Part shown: piece by piece, positions 52,796-61,930 of the stretch | Layout of the letters: the number at the start of each line of letters is the position of its first letter | How positions within the stretch are numbered: position 1 is the first letter of the stretch | NCBI RefSeq assembly: GCF_013106755.1 | Contig: NZ_WHPF01000007.1 | Coordinates: 248,001-312,000 of the forward strand | DNA length: 64,000 nucleotides | Source of the DNA: Limnovirga soli | GTDB taxonomy: Bacteria > Bacteroidota > Bacteroidia > Chitinophagales > Chitinophagaceae | Direction: 5' to 3' | Notes under the pieces: generated by a model | Database searches by the model: none | What the model was told of the DNA's origin: nothing | The model's input: the letters and a program-made list of their open reading frames with translations, nothing else | Made by a program: the position numbers and the translations under genes

Positions 52796-53845
52796 TTACA
52801 TATATAAAACGGGCAGGGTAACTTTTGCTTCTACCATATTGCCATTTACATTAATAATTGCAAAATTGGCTTTGCCTCCATATAACAGTGATAATCTGTT
52901 TTGCGTACTTACAATACCAAATCCTTCACTGCTTTGCGTATTTCCCAAACTGCCGGTATTTTGTACTATCAGTTCGTGATGATCGCCCCTAAAATCGGAA
53001 ATGATTTTTACCAATCCGCCATTTACCTGTTTGCTAATGCCATGTTTTATAGCATTTTCTACCAGCGTTTGCAGCATCATGGGTGGTACCTGTTGGTCAA
53101 GGGTATCCTCATCAATATCAAATTCAATGGTAAGTCGGTCCTCAAAACGGATATGCTCCAGTCCCAGATAATCCTTAACAATATTCAATTCTTTCTCCAG
53201 TGTGGTGGTTTCCAGTTTTTCCGCCTGCATACTACTGCGCAGAATATTACTAAGCTCTGTAATGGCGGTACGGGCTCTTTCGGGGTTTTCATCCACCAAT
53301 GCCCTTATGCTGTTTAATGCGTTAAATATAAAATGCGGGTTAATATGCGATTTTATGGTTTTTAATTCCAGTTCTTTTACCAGGCTTTCCAGTCTTATTT
53401 TATCCAGCTGTTCACGGCGGGCTTTTTCCACATAGTGATAGGTAAAATAAATAAAGTTCCAAATAAGTAAGAAAAGCGAGAAACCAAATGAAGTTCTTAG
53501 TAGTTTATTCCAGTAGGTATATTCTTTCATCATTTCCGATTCCCAACCTACTGTCTGGTCGGCCAGTGTAATTACCGATGCATACACAAGGGCAAACATA
53601 ATGGTGGTAAGAAACATGAAAACAATTTGGCGCCTGATATCATAATCCATCAATTTGGTTTTGATGATGAAATTGCGCATCAGGTGCGTAAGGGTGAGCC
53701 CTACCAGCACATCAAGAAAAAGTGACTGGAAAAAATAGGGGCTGGGTTTAGTGCGTATAGTTAAATAGAAAAAAGTATTTACCAGAATGTATCCACTCCA
53801 TCCGCCTAACTGACACAACCAATATGCTGAAATTCTTCTCATCAT
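52796..53845 (-). CDS. LytS-type sensor histidine kinase
   Basis: 349 residues. Four hydrophobic helices occupy about 15-32, 42-58, 70-92 and 117-137. A charged linker leads to the His_kinase core TIKSHINPHFIFNALNSIRAL, with the phospho-His in NPHF. ATP-binding blocks are MMLQTLVENAIKHGISKQ and GFGIVSTQNRLSLLYGG. No extracellular sensor domain is fused. It is the first gene of a kinase-regulator pair on the minus strand, and the divergent neighbour is dxs. Confidence 0.92.
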   Translation of the reverse strand: MMRRISAYWLCQLGGWSGYILVNTFFYLTIRTKPSPYFFQSLFLDVLVGLTLTHLMRNFIIKTKLMDYDIRRQIVFMFLTTIMFALVYASVITLADQTVGWESEMMKEYTYWNKLLRTSFGFSLFLLIWNFIYFTYHYVEKARREQLDKIRLESLVKELELKTIKSHINPHFIFNALNSIRALVDENPERARTAITELSNILRSSMQAEKLETTTLEKELNIVKDYLGLEHIRFEDRLTIEFDIDEDTLDQQVPPMMLQTLVENAIKHGISKQVNGGLVKIISDFRGDHHELIVQNTGSLGNTQSSEGFGIVSTQNRLSLLYGGKANFAIINVNGNMVEAKVTLPVLYM

Positions 53846-54091
53846 ATTTGATTAGTATTTATTATATGACACTTTTTTATTATGCAATTGTAAGTTTTTT
53901 GAGCAATTCTCAAAGATAATAACACAAGCTACTTATTAAGTGCTTGTTTATATTAAAGGCAAATAGGGTGGGTATTAGGTAATAAATTATTTTAAAAATA
54001 GCGAACCACAACCTGCACATTCCCGTTTAACAGTTTAGCATTTACACAATTCGAGTAAAATAGTACTTTTACAACTTAAATTAACTCCTGA

Positions 54092-56026
54092 ATGGAAATT
54101 ACACCGGGTACCCTTTTGCAAGGCATTAATAAACCAGACGATCTTAAACTGTTAAGTCGGGAACAACTGCACCAGGTTTGTGATGAATTGCGCCAATACA
54201 TAATTGATGTGGTAAGTGTACATGGTGGCCATTTTGCCGCCAGTTTAGGCGTTGTAGAGTTAAGCGTAGCCTTGCATTATGTGTACAATACCCCTTACGA
54301 TCAATTGGTTTGGGATGTTGGTCACCAGGCGTATGGCCATAAAATTCTAACCGGCCGCAGGGATAATTTTAGCACCAACCGTAAATACCAGGGCCTTAGC
54401 GGCTTCCCCAAACGTAGCGAAAGTGAATATGATACTTTTGGTGTGGGGCATTCATCTACCTCTATTTCTGCTGCTTTGGGAATGGCCATTGCTGCAAAAT
54501 TAAAAGGAGAAGATAGAAAATCTGTAGCCGTAATTGGAGATGGCGCCATGACGGCCGGTATGGCATTTGAGGCTATGAACCATGCCGGAGTTGCCGATGC
54601 GGATATGCTGATTGTATTAAATGACAATTGCATGAGCATCGACCCCAATGTGGGCGCTTTAAAAGAATACCTTACCGATATTACCACCTCACATACCTAC
54701 AACAAACTTAGAGATGATGTTTGGAAAATGCTGGGCAAATTACCCGTTGGCAAACACTTTACCAGGGATATGGCCAGTAAACTGGAAGCCGGTGTAAAAG
54801 GCATGGTAAGTAAAAGCAGTAATTTATTTGAATCCTTAAACATCCGTTACTTTGGCCCAATAGACGGGCATAATATTACCAAACTGGTTGATACTTTGAA
54901 AGACCTGCGCACAATGCCTGGTCCTAAAATCCTGCATATAGTTACTGTTAAGGGTAAAGGATTTGAATTAGCCGAGAAAGACCAAACCAAATGGCATGCT
55001 CCTGGTTTATTTGATAAGGTAACCGGCGAAATATTTAAAAAGCATTACGATATGCCCCAACCTCCTAAATATCAGGATGTTTTTGGGCATACAATTGTGG
55101 AACTTGCCGAAAAGAATGAGAAAATAATGGGCATTACCCCCGCAATGCCAAGTGGCTCATCGCTGAAGCCAATGATGGAGAAAATGCCTGCCCGGGCCTT
55201 AGATGTGGGTATTTGTGAGCAACATGCCGTAACGCTAAGTGCCGGACTGGCCACACAGGGCATGAAAGTGTTTTGCAATATTTACTCCTCCTTTATGCAA
55301 AGGGCTTTTGATCAGGTAGTGCATGATGTGGCTATTCAAAAACTACCGGTAATATTCTGCCTGGATAGGGCAGGTTTGGTAGGAGAAGATGGTCCAACGC
55401 ACCATGGTGCATACGATATTGCTTATTTCCGCTGTATTCCAAATATGATTATCAGTGCTCCAATGAATGAACAGGAGTTGCGTAATTTGATGTACACGGC
55501 CCAACTGGATGCTAATGAATTGCCTTTTGTAATACGTTACCCAAGAGGCGAAGGCGTAATGCCCGATTGGAAAAAGCCAATGGAAGCCATTACCATTGGC
55601 AAAGGCCGTAAAATAAAAGACGGAGTAGATATTGCCATTCTTAGTCTTGGCCATCCCGGCAATTTTGCCACCACAGCCATACGTGAATTAAGAACAGAAG
55701 GTATTAATCCAGCCCATTATGATATGCGCTTTGTAAAACCTTTGGATGAAGCAATGCTGCACGAAGTATTTGGTAAATTCAATAAAATAGTAACCGTAGA
55801 AGATGGTACCATTGTTGGCGGATGTGGTACTGCTATTTTAGAATTTATGAACCAGCATAACTATACTGCCGAAATAAAAATGCTGGGCATTCCCGATAGG
55901 TTGGTAGAACATGGCACATTAAAAGAACTGCATAAAGAATGTGGTTACGATGCGCCAGCCATAGCCAATGCTGTTCGTGAAATGCTAAAAGAAAAAGTAA
56001 TGGTAGCTAAAAGTATAGCAGGCTAA
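54092..56026 (+). CDS. dxs: 1-deoxy-D-xylulose-5-phosphate synthase
   Basis: 644 residues. Dxs condenses pyruvate and glyceraldehyde-3-phosphate, the first step of the MEP isoprenoid pathway, using thiamine diphosphate. GHQAYGHKILTGRRDNF and the ThDP motif GDGAMTAGMAFEAMNHAG with NDN are in the N-terminal third. DRAGLVGEDGPTHHGAYD and the transketolase C domain VTVEDGTIVGGCG follow. The start is 246 bp from the divergent kinase. A terminator follows 23 bp after the stop. Confidence 0.97.
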   Translation: MEITPGTLLQGINKPDDLKLLSREQLHQVCDELRQYIIDVVSVHGGHFAASLGVVELSVALHYVYNTPYDQLVWDVGHQAYGHKILTGRRDNFSTNRKYQGLSGFPKRSESEYDTFGVGHSSTSISAALGMAIAAKLKGEDRKSVAVIGDGAMTAGMAFEAMNHAGVADADMLIVLNDNCMSIDPNVGALKEYLTDITTSHTYNKLRDDVWKMLGKLPVGKHFTRDMASKLEAGVKGMVSKSSNLFESLNIRYFGPIDGHNITKLVDTLKDLRTMPGPKILHIVTVKGKGFELAEKDQTKWHAPGLFDKVTGEIFKKHYDMPQPPKYQDVFGHTIVELAEKNEKIMGITPAMPSGSSLKPMMEKMPARALDVGICEQHAVTLSAGLATQGMKVFCNIYSSFMQRAFDQVVHDVAIQKLPVIFCLDRAGLVGEDGPTHHGAYDIAYFRCIPNMIISAPMNEQELRNLMYTAQLDANELPFVIRYPRGEGVMPDWKKPMEAITIGKGRKIKDGVDIAILSLGHPGNFATTAIRELRTEGINPAHYDMRFVKPLDEAMLHEVFGKFNKIVTVEDGTIVGGCGTAILEFMNQHNYTAEIKMLGIPDRLVEHGTLKELHKECGYDAPAIANAVREMLKEKVMVAKSIAG

Positions 56027-56048
56027 AATTTATATTATGATTACCAGT

Positions 56049-56080
56049 AATACCGGTGCCACAATGCCGGTATTTTTTTT
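56049..56080 (+). terminator. terminator after dxs
   Basis: Stem AATACCGG/CCGGTATT (56049-56056 with 56067-56074), with a 10-nt loop and six T after it. Confidence 0.85.
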
Positions 56081-56089
56081 GAGCCAAAC

Positions 56090-56330
56090 TGAGGGATTGA
56101 AATGCAGCTGCTCTTGCGTCGCACACTTGTACTGTGGTATTTTTTGGCAACTGTAAACAGCCAAATCAATATCTATAAAACAGTTCTACTATTTTCTAAT
56201 TAAGTAGATAGTGTTGTTGTTTGTTGTGGTTTATGGGTGTTTTTTGCCGCCACAAAGCGGGAACCCTGAACCGAGCGTGGCAAGCGGCGATGCCATATGT
56301 TGTACAGCCGGTATCATAATGGCTGTTAAA
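56090..56330. repeat. dispersed repeat, inverted pair (type A + type D)
   Basis: The exact type A core is at 56114-56132 on the plus strand, with GGCAACTGTAAACAGCC downstream. The type D element is at 56260-56284 in the other direction, followed by CGGCGATGCCAT, a tail otherwise seen after type A copies. They fill the 388-bp dxs-hemH gap along with the dxs terminator and hemH promoter. Confidence 0.8.
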
Positions 56331-56389
56331 AGAATTGTCACAAAAAAATCACAATACCACCGATCTTTTTATTAACTGTCTTGTTCCTA

Positions 56390-56397
56390 TACATTTG
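56390..56397 (+). promoter_or_regulatory. candidate -7 element for hemH
   Basis: TACATTTG is a full TAnnTTTG match, 17 bp before the hemH ATG. No convincing -33 TTG is seen. Confidence 0.45.
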
Positions 56398-56414
56398 CAC
56401 ATAATAATTAACTG

Positions 56415-57461
56415 ATGATGGCTACACGCGGAATTATATTAATGAACCTGGGTTCGCCCGATTCTACAGAAGTGAAGGATGTTAGAAAATATTTGCTGGA
56501 ATTTTTAATGGATGGGCGTGTAATTGATTATCCTTACCTGGCCCGTTTGTTATTGGTGGGCGGTATTATTGCCCCTTTGCGGGCACCAAAATCTGCAGAA
56601 GCCTATAAAAAAGTTTGGACAAAAGAGGGTTCTCCGCTGGTAGTACTTACCAAACAACTGCAGCAGGCCTTACAACCTTTTGTAGCCGCACCGGTTGAAA
56701 TTGCCATGCGTTATGGCAACCCTTCTATGCAGCAGGCTTATGATAATTTACTGGCCAAAGTGCCGGATTTAGAGGAAGTAATTGCAATTCCACTTTACCC
56801 GCATTATGCCATGAGTAGTTACGAAACAGCAGTGGAACATGCCAAAGCCGTGCATGCCAAAAACAAGTATACTTTTAAACTAGATTTTGTAAAGCCTTTT
56901 TATAGTGAGCCAAATTATATCCATGCACTGGCAGAAAGTATACAACCGCATTTGCAACAAGAGTACGATCAAATTTTATTCAGCTATCATGGCTTACCGC
57001 AAAGGCATATGAAAAAGGCCGACCCAACAGGCTGCCATTGCCTTAAAGTAGATAATTGTTGCGAAGTGGCTTCTCCGGCGCATGCTACCTGCTACAGGCA
57101 TCAATGCTGGACAACCACACAATTAATTGCGGGTGCATTGCAAATACCAAAAGAGAAAGTGGGCTTCTCGTTCCAGTCTCGCCTGGGCCGTGAAGAATGG
57201 TTAAAACCTTATACTGCCAAACGCCTGGAAGAATTGCCCGGCGAAGGGGTTAAAAAGCTAATTATATTATGCCCTGCTTTTGTAAGCGATTGCCTGGAAA
57301 CTCTGGAAGAAATAGCCATGGAAGGCAAAGAGGAATTTTTACATGCAGGCGGTGAAAGCTATACCGTGATACCTTGTTTAAATACCAATCCATTATGGGT
57401 AAATGCACTTACTGCCTGGATGAATGATTATGCAAATGGTAGCACCACCATGTTATTGTAA
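56415..57461 (+). CDS. hemH: ferrochelatase
   Basis: 348 residues. The enzyme inserts Fe2+ into protoporphyrin IX, the last step of haem synthesis. The N-terminus RGIILMNLGSPDSTEVKDVR and the KVWTKEGSPL block are typical. The catalytic His region is LFSYHGLPQRHMKKADPTG, and the second active-site acidic segment is FVSDCLETLEEIAMEGKEEF. A Cys cluster (GCHCLKVDNCC, then CYRHQC) may bind metal or a cluster. The hemJ gene begins 38 bp downstream, so a hemH-hemJ operon is likely. Confidence 0.96.
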   Translation: MMATRGIILMNLGSPDSTEVKDVRKYLLEFLMDGRVIDYPYLARLLLVGGIIAPLRAPKSAEAYKKVWTKEGSPLVVLTKQLQQALQPFVAAPVEIAMRYGNPSMQQAYDNLLAKVPDLEEVIAIPLYPHYAMSSYETAVEHAKAVHAKNKYTFKLDFVKPFYSEPNYIHALAESIQPHLQQEYDQILFSYHGLPQRHMKKADPTGCHCLKVDNCCEVASPAHATCYRHQCWTTTQLIAGALQIPKEKVGFSFQSRLGREEWLKPYTAKRLEELPGEGVKKLIILCPAFVSDCLETLEEIAMEGKEEFLHAGGESYTVIPCLNTNPLWVNALTAWMNDYANGSTTMLL

Positions 57462-57499
57462 ACAGCTGTTTAAATAGATTAACTTACTTAATAAGGGCC

Positions 57500-58060
57500 A
57501 TGTATCTCTATCTTAAGGATCTTCATATCATATTTGTAGTAACCTGGTTTGCCGGCTTATTTTATATGCCCAGGCTATTTATTTACAATATTGAAGCCGG
57601 CGAAAAAGAGCCCGCAGCAACAGCTGTTTTAAGGCTGCAGTTTGGTATAATGATCAAGCGCTTATGGTTGGGTATTACCTGGCCATCCGCAATTATTACT
57701 TTGATTTTTGGATTGTCGTTATTGTTTAGTCCCGATTATCAATGGTACCGCATAGTGTTTGAACCGGGGGGTACCTGGTTGTTGATAAAACTACTATTTG
57801 TAATAGGTTTATATGCATATCATTTATCGCTGCACGTATTGTATAAGCAACAGCAAAAGGGTATTTTTAAATACAGTTCTATGCAAATGCGCATTTGGAA
57901 CGAGGTAGCCACCATATTTCTGGTAGGTATTGTAACATTGGTTGTGGTTAAAGAAAGCCTCAGTTTTGTATGGGCCATTATTGGTTTTGCAGCATTTATT
58001 TTTGTGCTGCTGGCCGCCATCAGAATATACAAAATGCTGCGTCAAAAAAAATCTGCTTAA
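57500..58060 (+). CDS. hemJ: protoporphyrinogen IX oxidase HemJ (CopD-like membrane protein)
   Basis: 186 residues with four to five helices. The signature DLHIIFVVTWFAGLFYMPRLFIY at the start (His9 in LHI is a presumed haem ligand) matches HemJ, the oxygen-independent protoporphyrinogen oxidase found where hemG and hemY are absent. The later conserved segment is KLLFVIGLYAYHLSLH. HemJ makes protoporphyrin IX, the substrate of the upstream HemH. Its stop codon interlocks with that of hemN on the other strand through a shared TTAA at 58057-58060. Confidence 0.9.
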   Translation: MYLYLKDLHIIFVVTWFAGLFYMPRLFIYNIEAGEKEPAATAVLRLQFGIMIKRLWLGITWPSAIITLIFGLSLLFSPDYQWYRIVFEPGGTWLLIKLLFVIGLYAYHLSLHVLYKQQQKGIFKYSSMQMRIWNEVATIFLVGIVTLVVVKESLSFVWAIIGFAAFIFVLLAAIRIYKMLRQKKSA

Positions 58061-59424
58061 ATAGCTTTACTATATTGGTTGGTATTGGTAACACCTGTTT
58101 TGCGTTGCAGGTGCAAATCAAAAGCACTGCAAATATTGCGTATAAAATTCTCTCCCATTTTTGTTACTGTAAGGGCATCATCTGCTAAAACAATCAGGCC
58201 ATCTTTTTCTAAGGGCAATAATGCGGGAATAACCCAATCTCTAAGCAGGCCCAAATAATCATGTGGCAAAATTGTGGTACTGTTACAGCTAATATCTAAT
58301 ATCTGTTTTCTAAAAACAACATCTTCTTCGGTTAAAAAATAACCTTTCACCACGGGCAGGCGGTTATGGTCTATTGCTGTATAATAATCCTGTAATTTTT
58401 TTTCGTTTTGGGCAAATGCAATACCTGCATCGCTTATGCTGGATACACCTAAGCCAAGTAATAAGCCGGTATGCTGCGTGGTATAGCCCATAAAATTTCT
58501 ATGCAGTCTTCCCTGGTTGCGTGCAATAAAAAGATCATCGCCGGGTAGCGCAAAATGGTCCATGCCAATATCGTTATAGCCATGTGCTGTAAACAATGTT
58601 TTTCCCATTTGGTATAGTTGCATTTTTACAGAGGTGCTGGGCAGATCATGCTCATCAAATAGCCTTTGTCCGCGGCTGGTCCAGGGTACATGGGCATAAC
58701 TATAAAAAGCAATTCTGTCGGGCTGTAAGGTGAGTGTTTGTGCAATGGTGGTGGCCATACTTTCTGTGGTTTGCAATGGCAGCCCGTAAATAAGATCAAA
58801 GTTTACTGATGTATAGCCCACTGCTCTTGCCATAGCTGTTGCCCTGGCTACATTTTCAAAAGGTTGTATGCGGTTAATAACCTGTTGCACCCTGGCATCA
58901 TGATCCTGCACGCCAAAGCTTACCCTTCTAAAACCCTTGTTGTATAAGGTTTGCAGGTGTTGAAGTGTGGTGTTGTTGGGATGACCTTCAAAGCTGAATT
59001 CGTGTAGTGGATGTATGGTGGCTTGTGCAAAAATGCCATCCAATAAACGGCCCAGGTTTTCGGGCGAAAAAAATGTAGGGGTACCGCCGCCAATATGTAA
59101 TTCCCTTATTACAGGTTTGTGTTTAAAAACCTGCAGGTACAATTGCCATTCTTTTAAAATGGCCTGCATATATTCTTCTTCAACACTATGGTTATTGGTA
59201 ATTTTTTTATTGCAACCGCAATAAGTGCAAAGCTTTTCGCAAAAGGGTAAGTGCAGGTATAAACTTATGCCGGTGGTACTATTGCAGGCTGTAAATTGTT
59301 GTTGCAAAACCTGTTGCCATTCGTTAACAGCTATATGCTCATCCCAAAAAGGAACAGTAGGGTAACTGGTATACCGGGGTACGGGAACATTGTATTTTTC
59401 TAACAAATCCAAAGATGGGTGCAT
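58057..59424 (-). CDS. hemN: oxygen-independent coproporphyrinogen III oxidase
   Basis: 455 residues, full length. The radical-SAM cluster ligands are Cys62, Cys66 and Cys69, with Cys71 after them (LPFCEKLCTYCGCNK). The N-terminal VPRYTSYPTVPFWDE and ELHIGGGTPTFFSPENL are HemN-type, and the long C-terminal domain is present, unlike HemW. The enzyme converts coproporphyrinogen III to protoporphyrinogen IX without oxygen. With hemJ and hemH it forms a convergent three-gene haem cluster. Confidence 0.95.
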   Translation of the reverse strand: MHPSLDLLEKYNVPVPRYTSYPTVPFWDEHIAVNEWQQVLQQQFTACNSTTGISLYLHLPFCEKLCTYCGCNKKITNNHSVEEEYMQAILKEWQLYLQVFKHKPVIRELHIGGGTPTFFSPENLGRLLDGIFAQATIHPLHEFSFEGHPNNTTLQHLQTLYNKGFRRVSFGVQDHDARVQQVINRIQPFENVARATAMARAVGYTSVNFDLIYGLPLQTTESMATTIAQTLTLQPDRIAFYSYAHVPWTSRGQRLFDEHDLPSTSVKMQLYQMGKTLFTAHGYNDIGMDHFALPGDDLFIARNQGRLHRNFMGYTTQHTGLLLGLGVSSISDAGIAFAQNEKKLQDYYTAIDHNRLPVVKGYFLTEEDVVFRKQILDISCNSTTILPHDYLGLLRDWVIPALLPLEKDGLIVLADDALTVTKMGENFIRNICSAFDLHLQRKTGVTNTNQYSKAI

Positions 59425-59444
59425 AATTATTTTTTATGTAGCCG

Positions 59445-59645
59445 GCAGTTTATATTCTATGAAGCTTTACTTGCCACGCTCGTTTCAAATTCCAGTTATT
59501 ATGGCAGCTGCAGGTGGCGGTTTTAACTGCTGCATTAATAGTAACCTTTTTATTGTTTTGCTTTCTTTACTGCTGCATATAGTTATATCAGCACAAGAGT
59601 GCGACGCAAGGATGTTGCTGCTTATGCTTTAGCCGGGTACAACAC
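59445..59645. repeat. dispersed repeat, inverted pair (degenerate D + type A)
   Basis: A plus-strand element at 59471-59493 reads TTGCCACGCTCG then TTTCAAATTCC, a diverged type D core preceded by TAGCCGGCAG and GCTTTAC. A minus-oriented type A core is at 59591-59609 (GCACAAGAGTGCGACGCAA). They occupy most of the 356-bp gap between divergent hemN and the amidohydrolase. Confidence 0.75.
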
Positions 59646-59754
59646 CTGCTGCCTTTTGTAATTTGGCAAAGCTATCTGCCCTAAAACCATGGTTGGATGA
59701 TTTTGGTCAGCAAGCTTTTTAATACTGTCATAGTTTTATCATATTTCTATTGTA

Positions 59755-59762
59755 TACATTTG
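59755..59762 (+). promoter_or_regulatory. candidate -7 element for the amidohydrolase gene
   Basis: TACATTTG, 18 bp before the ATG at 59781. It agrees with that start rather than the over-long frame that opens at 59697, which would lie upstream of transcription. Confidence 0.45.
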
Positions 59763-59780
59763 CGCTATAGCATGTATAAT

Positions 59781-61418
59781 ATGAAAAAAGAATATGTACT
59801 GGCCTTATGTATAGCAGGTTTGATGGCCGCCTGTAAAGGAAAGCATGATGCAGATTTGATTGTGCGTAATGCCGTTATTTATACGGTAGATAGTGCTTTT
59901 TCAACTGCGCAGGCCATGGCGATTAAGGATGGTAAAATACTGGAACTGGGCACCGATGCCAATATTATGAATGCCTATGTAGCCCCCGAAATTGTAAATG
60001 CCGATGGTAAAACAATTTACCCAGGTTTTATTGATGCGCATGCGCATTTTGTTTCGTATGGCGAATCGTTGTTTCAGGTAGACCTTACCGGCAGCGGCAG
60101 TTTTGCCGAAGTGGTGGCCAGGGTACAACAGTTTGTTGCCAAGCACCCAAACGAGCCATGGATACGTGGCCGCGGCTGGGATCAAAATAAATTTCCAGGT
60201 AAACAATACCCCACCAATGCACAGTTAAATGAATTGTTCCCCAAAACACCGGTAGTATTGGAAAGGGTAGATGGCCATGCGGTTATTGCCAACGCCAAAG
60301 CATTGGCATTGGCAGGCATACAGCCCAATCAACAATTAAACGGAGGTGCTATAGAAACTGTAAACGGCGTGCTCACCGGTATTTTAATTGATAATGCAGT
60401 TAACCTGGTGCAAAGTGTAATTCCTTATCCCTCAAAAGATCAGTTTGAACGTTGGCTGCTGGCTGCACAGGCCAAATGCTTTGAGCAGGGCTTAACCACC
60501 ATTGCAGAATGTGGTATTAGTTATAAAGCAGTAGATAAAATAGACTCGCTGCAAAAAGAAGATAAACTACAAATGCGTTTGTATGTAATGCTAACCGATA
60601 GCAAAGAAAACTACGACCATTATTTACCCAAAGGGCCCTATAAAACCGATCGGCTTTTTGTAAACGGATTTAAGGTATATGCCGATGGTGCATTGGGCAG
60701 CCGCGGCGCCTGCCTGCTGCAACCTTACAGCGACAAGCCGGGGTGGTTTGGTTTTTTACTGGAGCCAAAATCGCATTACGATTCTGTTGCGGCCCTGTTG
60801 GTAAATACGCCATTTCAAATGTGTACGCATGCCATTGGCGATAGTGCCAACCGAGAAATATTAAACGTGTACAATAAATACCTAAAAGGGAAAAATGATA
60901 AACGCTGGCGTATAGAGCATGCACAAATTGTAAATGAAAACGATTTTAATTTGTTTGGCAGTGCTTCGGTAATTCCATCGGTACAACCCACACATGGTAC
61001 CAGTGATATGTATTGGGCCGGCGACAGATTGGGCGCACAACGTTTAAAGGGCGGATATGCCTACCAGCAATTATTACAACAAAATGGCTGGTTGCCATTG
61101 GGTACCGATTTTCCGGTAGAAGATATAAGCCCTTTCAAAACCTTTCTGGCAGCGGTTTTCAGGCAGGATGCCAAACAATATCCTGCAGGTGGTTTTCAAA
61201 TGGAGAATGCGCTTACCCGCGAACAAACCATACGGGGTATGACCATATGGGCAGCCAAAGCAGGGTTTCTTGAAAAAGAAGTAGGCAGTTTGGAGCCCGG
61301 CAAAAAAGCCGATTTTATTATGTTAGATACCGACCTGATGAAAGTAAATGCCGTTAAAGTGCTTGATACAAAAGTGCTGGCAACCTATAGTGGCGGTAAA
61401 AAAGTATTTGGCAATTAA
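59781..61418 (+). CDS. amidohydrolase lipoprotein, YtcJ-like
   Basis: 545 residues from the ATG at 59781, where MKKEYVLALCIAGLMAAC is a lipoprotein signal with Cys18. The amidohydrolase metal motif is PGFIDAHAHF. VDGHAVIANAKALALAGI and MCTHAIGDSANR follow, and the C-terminal composite domain ends with LEPGKKADFIMLDTDLM. This matches the YtcJ/AmiA-like amidohydrolase_3 family. It is presumably anchored in the periplasm. The substrate is unknown; N-acyl or cyclic amides are usual. Confidence 0.9.
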   Translation: MKKEYVLALCIAGLMAACKGKHDADLIVRNAVIYTVDSAFSTAQAMAIKDGKILELGTDANIMNAYVAPEIVNADGKTIYPGFIDAHAHFVSYGESLFQVDLTGSGSFAEVVARVQQFVAKHPNEPWIRGRGWDQNKFPGKQYPTNAQLNELFPKTPVVLERVDGHAVIANAKALALAGIQPNQQLNGGAIETVNGVLTGILIDNAVNLVQSVIPYPSKDQFERWLLAAQAKCFEQGLTTIAECGISYKAVDKIDSLQKEDKLQMRLYVMLTDSKENYDHYLPKGPYKTDRLFVNGFKVYADGALGSRGACLLQPYSDKPGWFGFLLEPKSHYDSVAALLVNTPFQMCTHAIGDSANREILNVYNKYLKGKNDKRWRIEHAQIVNENDFNLFGSASVIPSVQPTHGTSDMYWAGDRLGAQRLKGGYAYQQLLQQNGWLPLGTDFPVEDISPFKTFLAAVFRQDAKQYPAGGFQMENALTREQTIRGMTIWAAKAGFLEKEVGSLEPGKKADFIMLDTDLMKVNAVKVLDTKVLATYSGGKKVFGN

Positions 61419-61429
61419 TACCGTTATTA

Positions 61430-61500
61430 GCCAGGCTAAATAAAACTATTGGGCAGTACTTGCGTCGCACTCTTGAGCGTTCTGATAGTAAATGCAGCAT
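61430..61500 (+). repeat. dispersed TGCGTCGCA repeat (type A)
   Basis: The core at 61460-61478 is TTGCGTCGCACTCTTGAGC, followed by GTTC, with TTAGCCAGGC at the left end. It is the last copy in the window and lies just after the amidohydrolase stop. Confidence 0.8.
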
Positions 61501-61739
61501 TTCTCTGAAAACAAATAATGCGTTTATACTTTGTTGTTTTAATGCAGCAATGGTAAGGATAGCTATATGCCATTTGCATTAAGATATTGTAAGTTATTTT
61601 CTGCTGTGTATTAAAAAATGAAAATCCGGTAAATTATATAGCTCTTTTATTTGTAGATATTAATAATAATATTTAGTTTTATTGTAATGTAATTAATCCG
61701 ACTCCTTTGTAATAATCTTTCTCTCGTCAGCACATAATA

Positions 61740-61920
61740 TTTTCTTTTAATTTTTTTGTAAGTGAAAATTCACATGGAACTACCGTGTTTTAACGGTACT
61801 AAAAATGGGGGTTTTTACGGGTGTATACCGGTTTGTGAGTGTATAATTTAGTGTCACTAAAAATTTAATCTATTTCAATAACCCGTATGCCGAAAAGGGG
61901 ATAAAAGAGTAGGCGAAAAT
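61740..61920 (+). promoter_or_regulatory. upstream region with small inverted repeats
   Basis: Within the 512-bp gap before 61931 there are two small stems: GTGAA/TTCAC at 61762-61773 and TACCGT/ACGGTA at 61781-61798. A run GGGGGTTTTTACGGGTGTATACC follows at about 61808-61830. No gene is seen. These could be operators or the leader of the following pair, but nothing confirms it. Confidence 0.35.
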
Positions 61921-61930
61921 AATCATCATC

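Noticed and set aside
1668-61500. Recurring short repeats as a CRISPR array
   Set aside because: The copies are scattered over 60 kb, on both strands, without regular spacers, and no cas gene is present.
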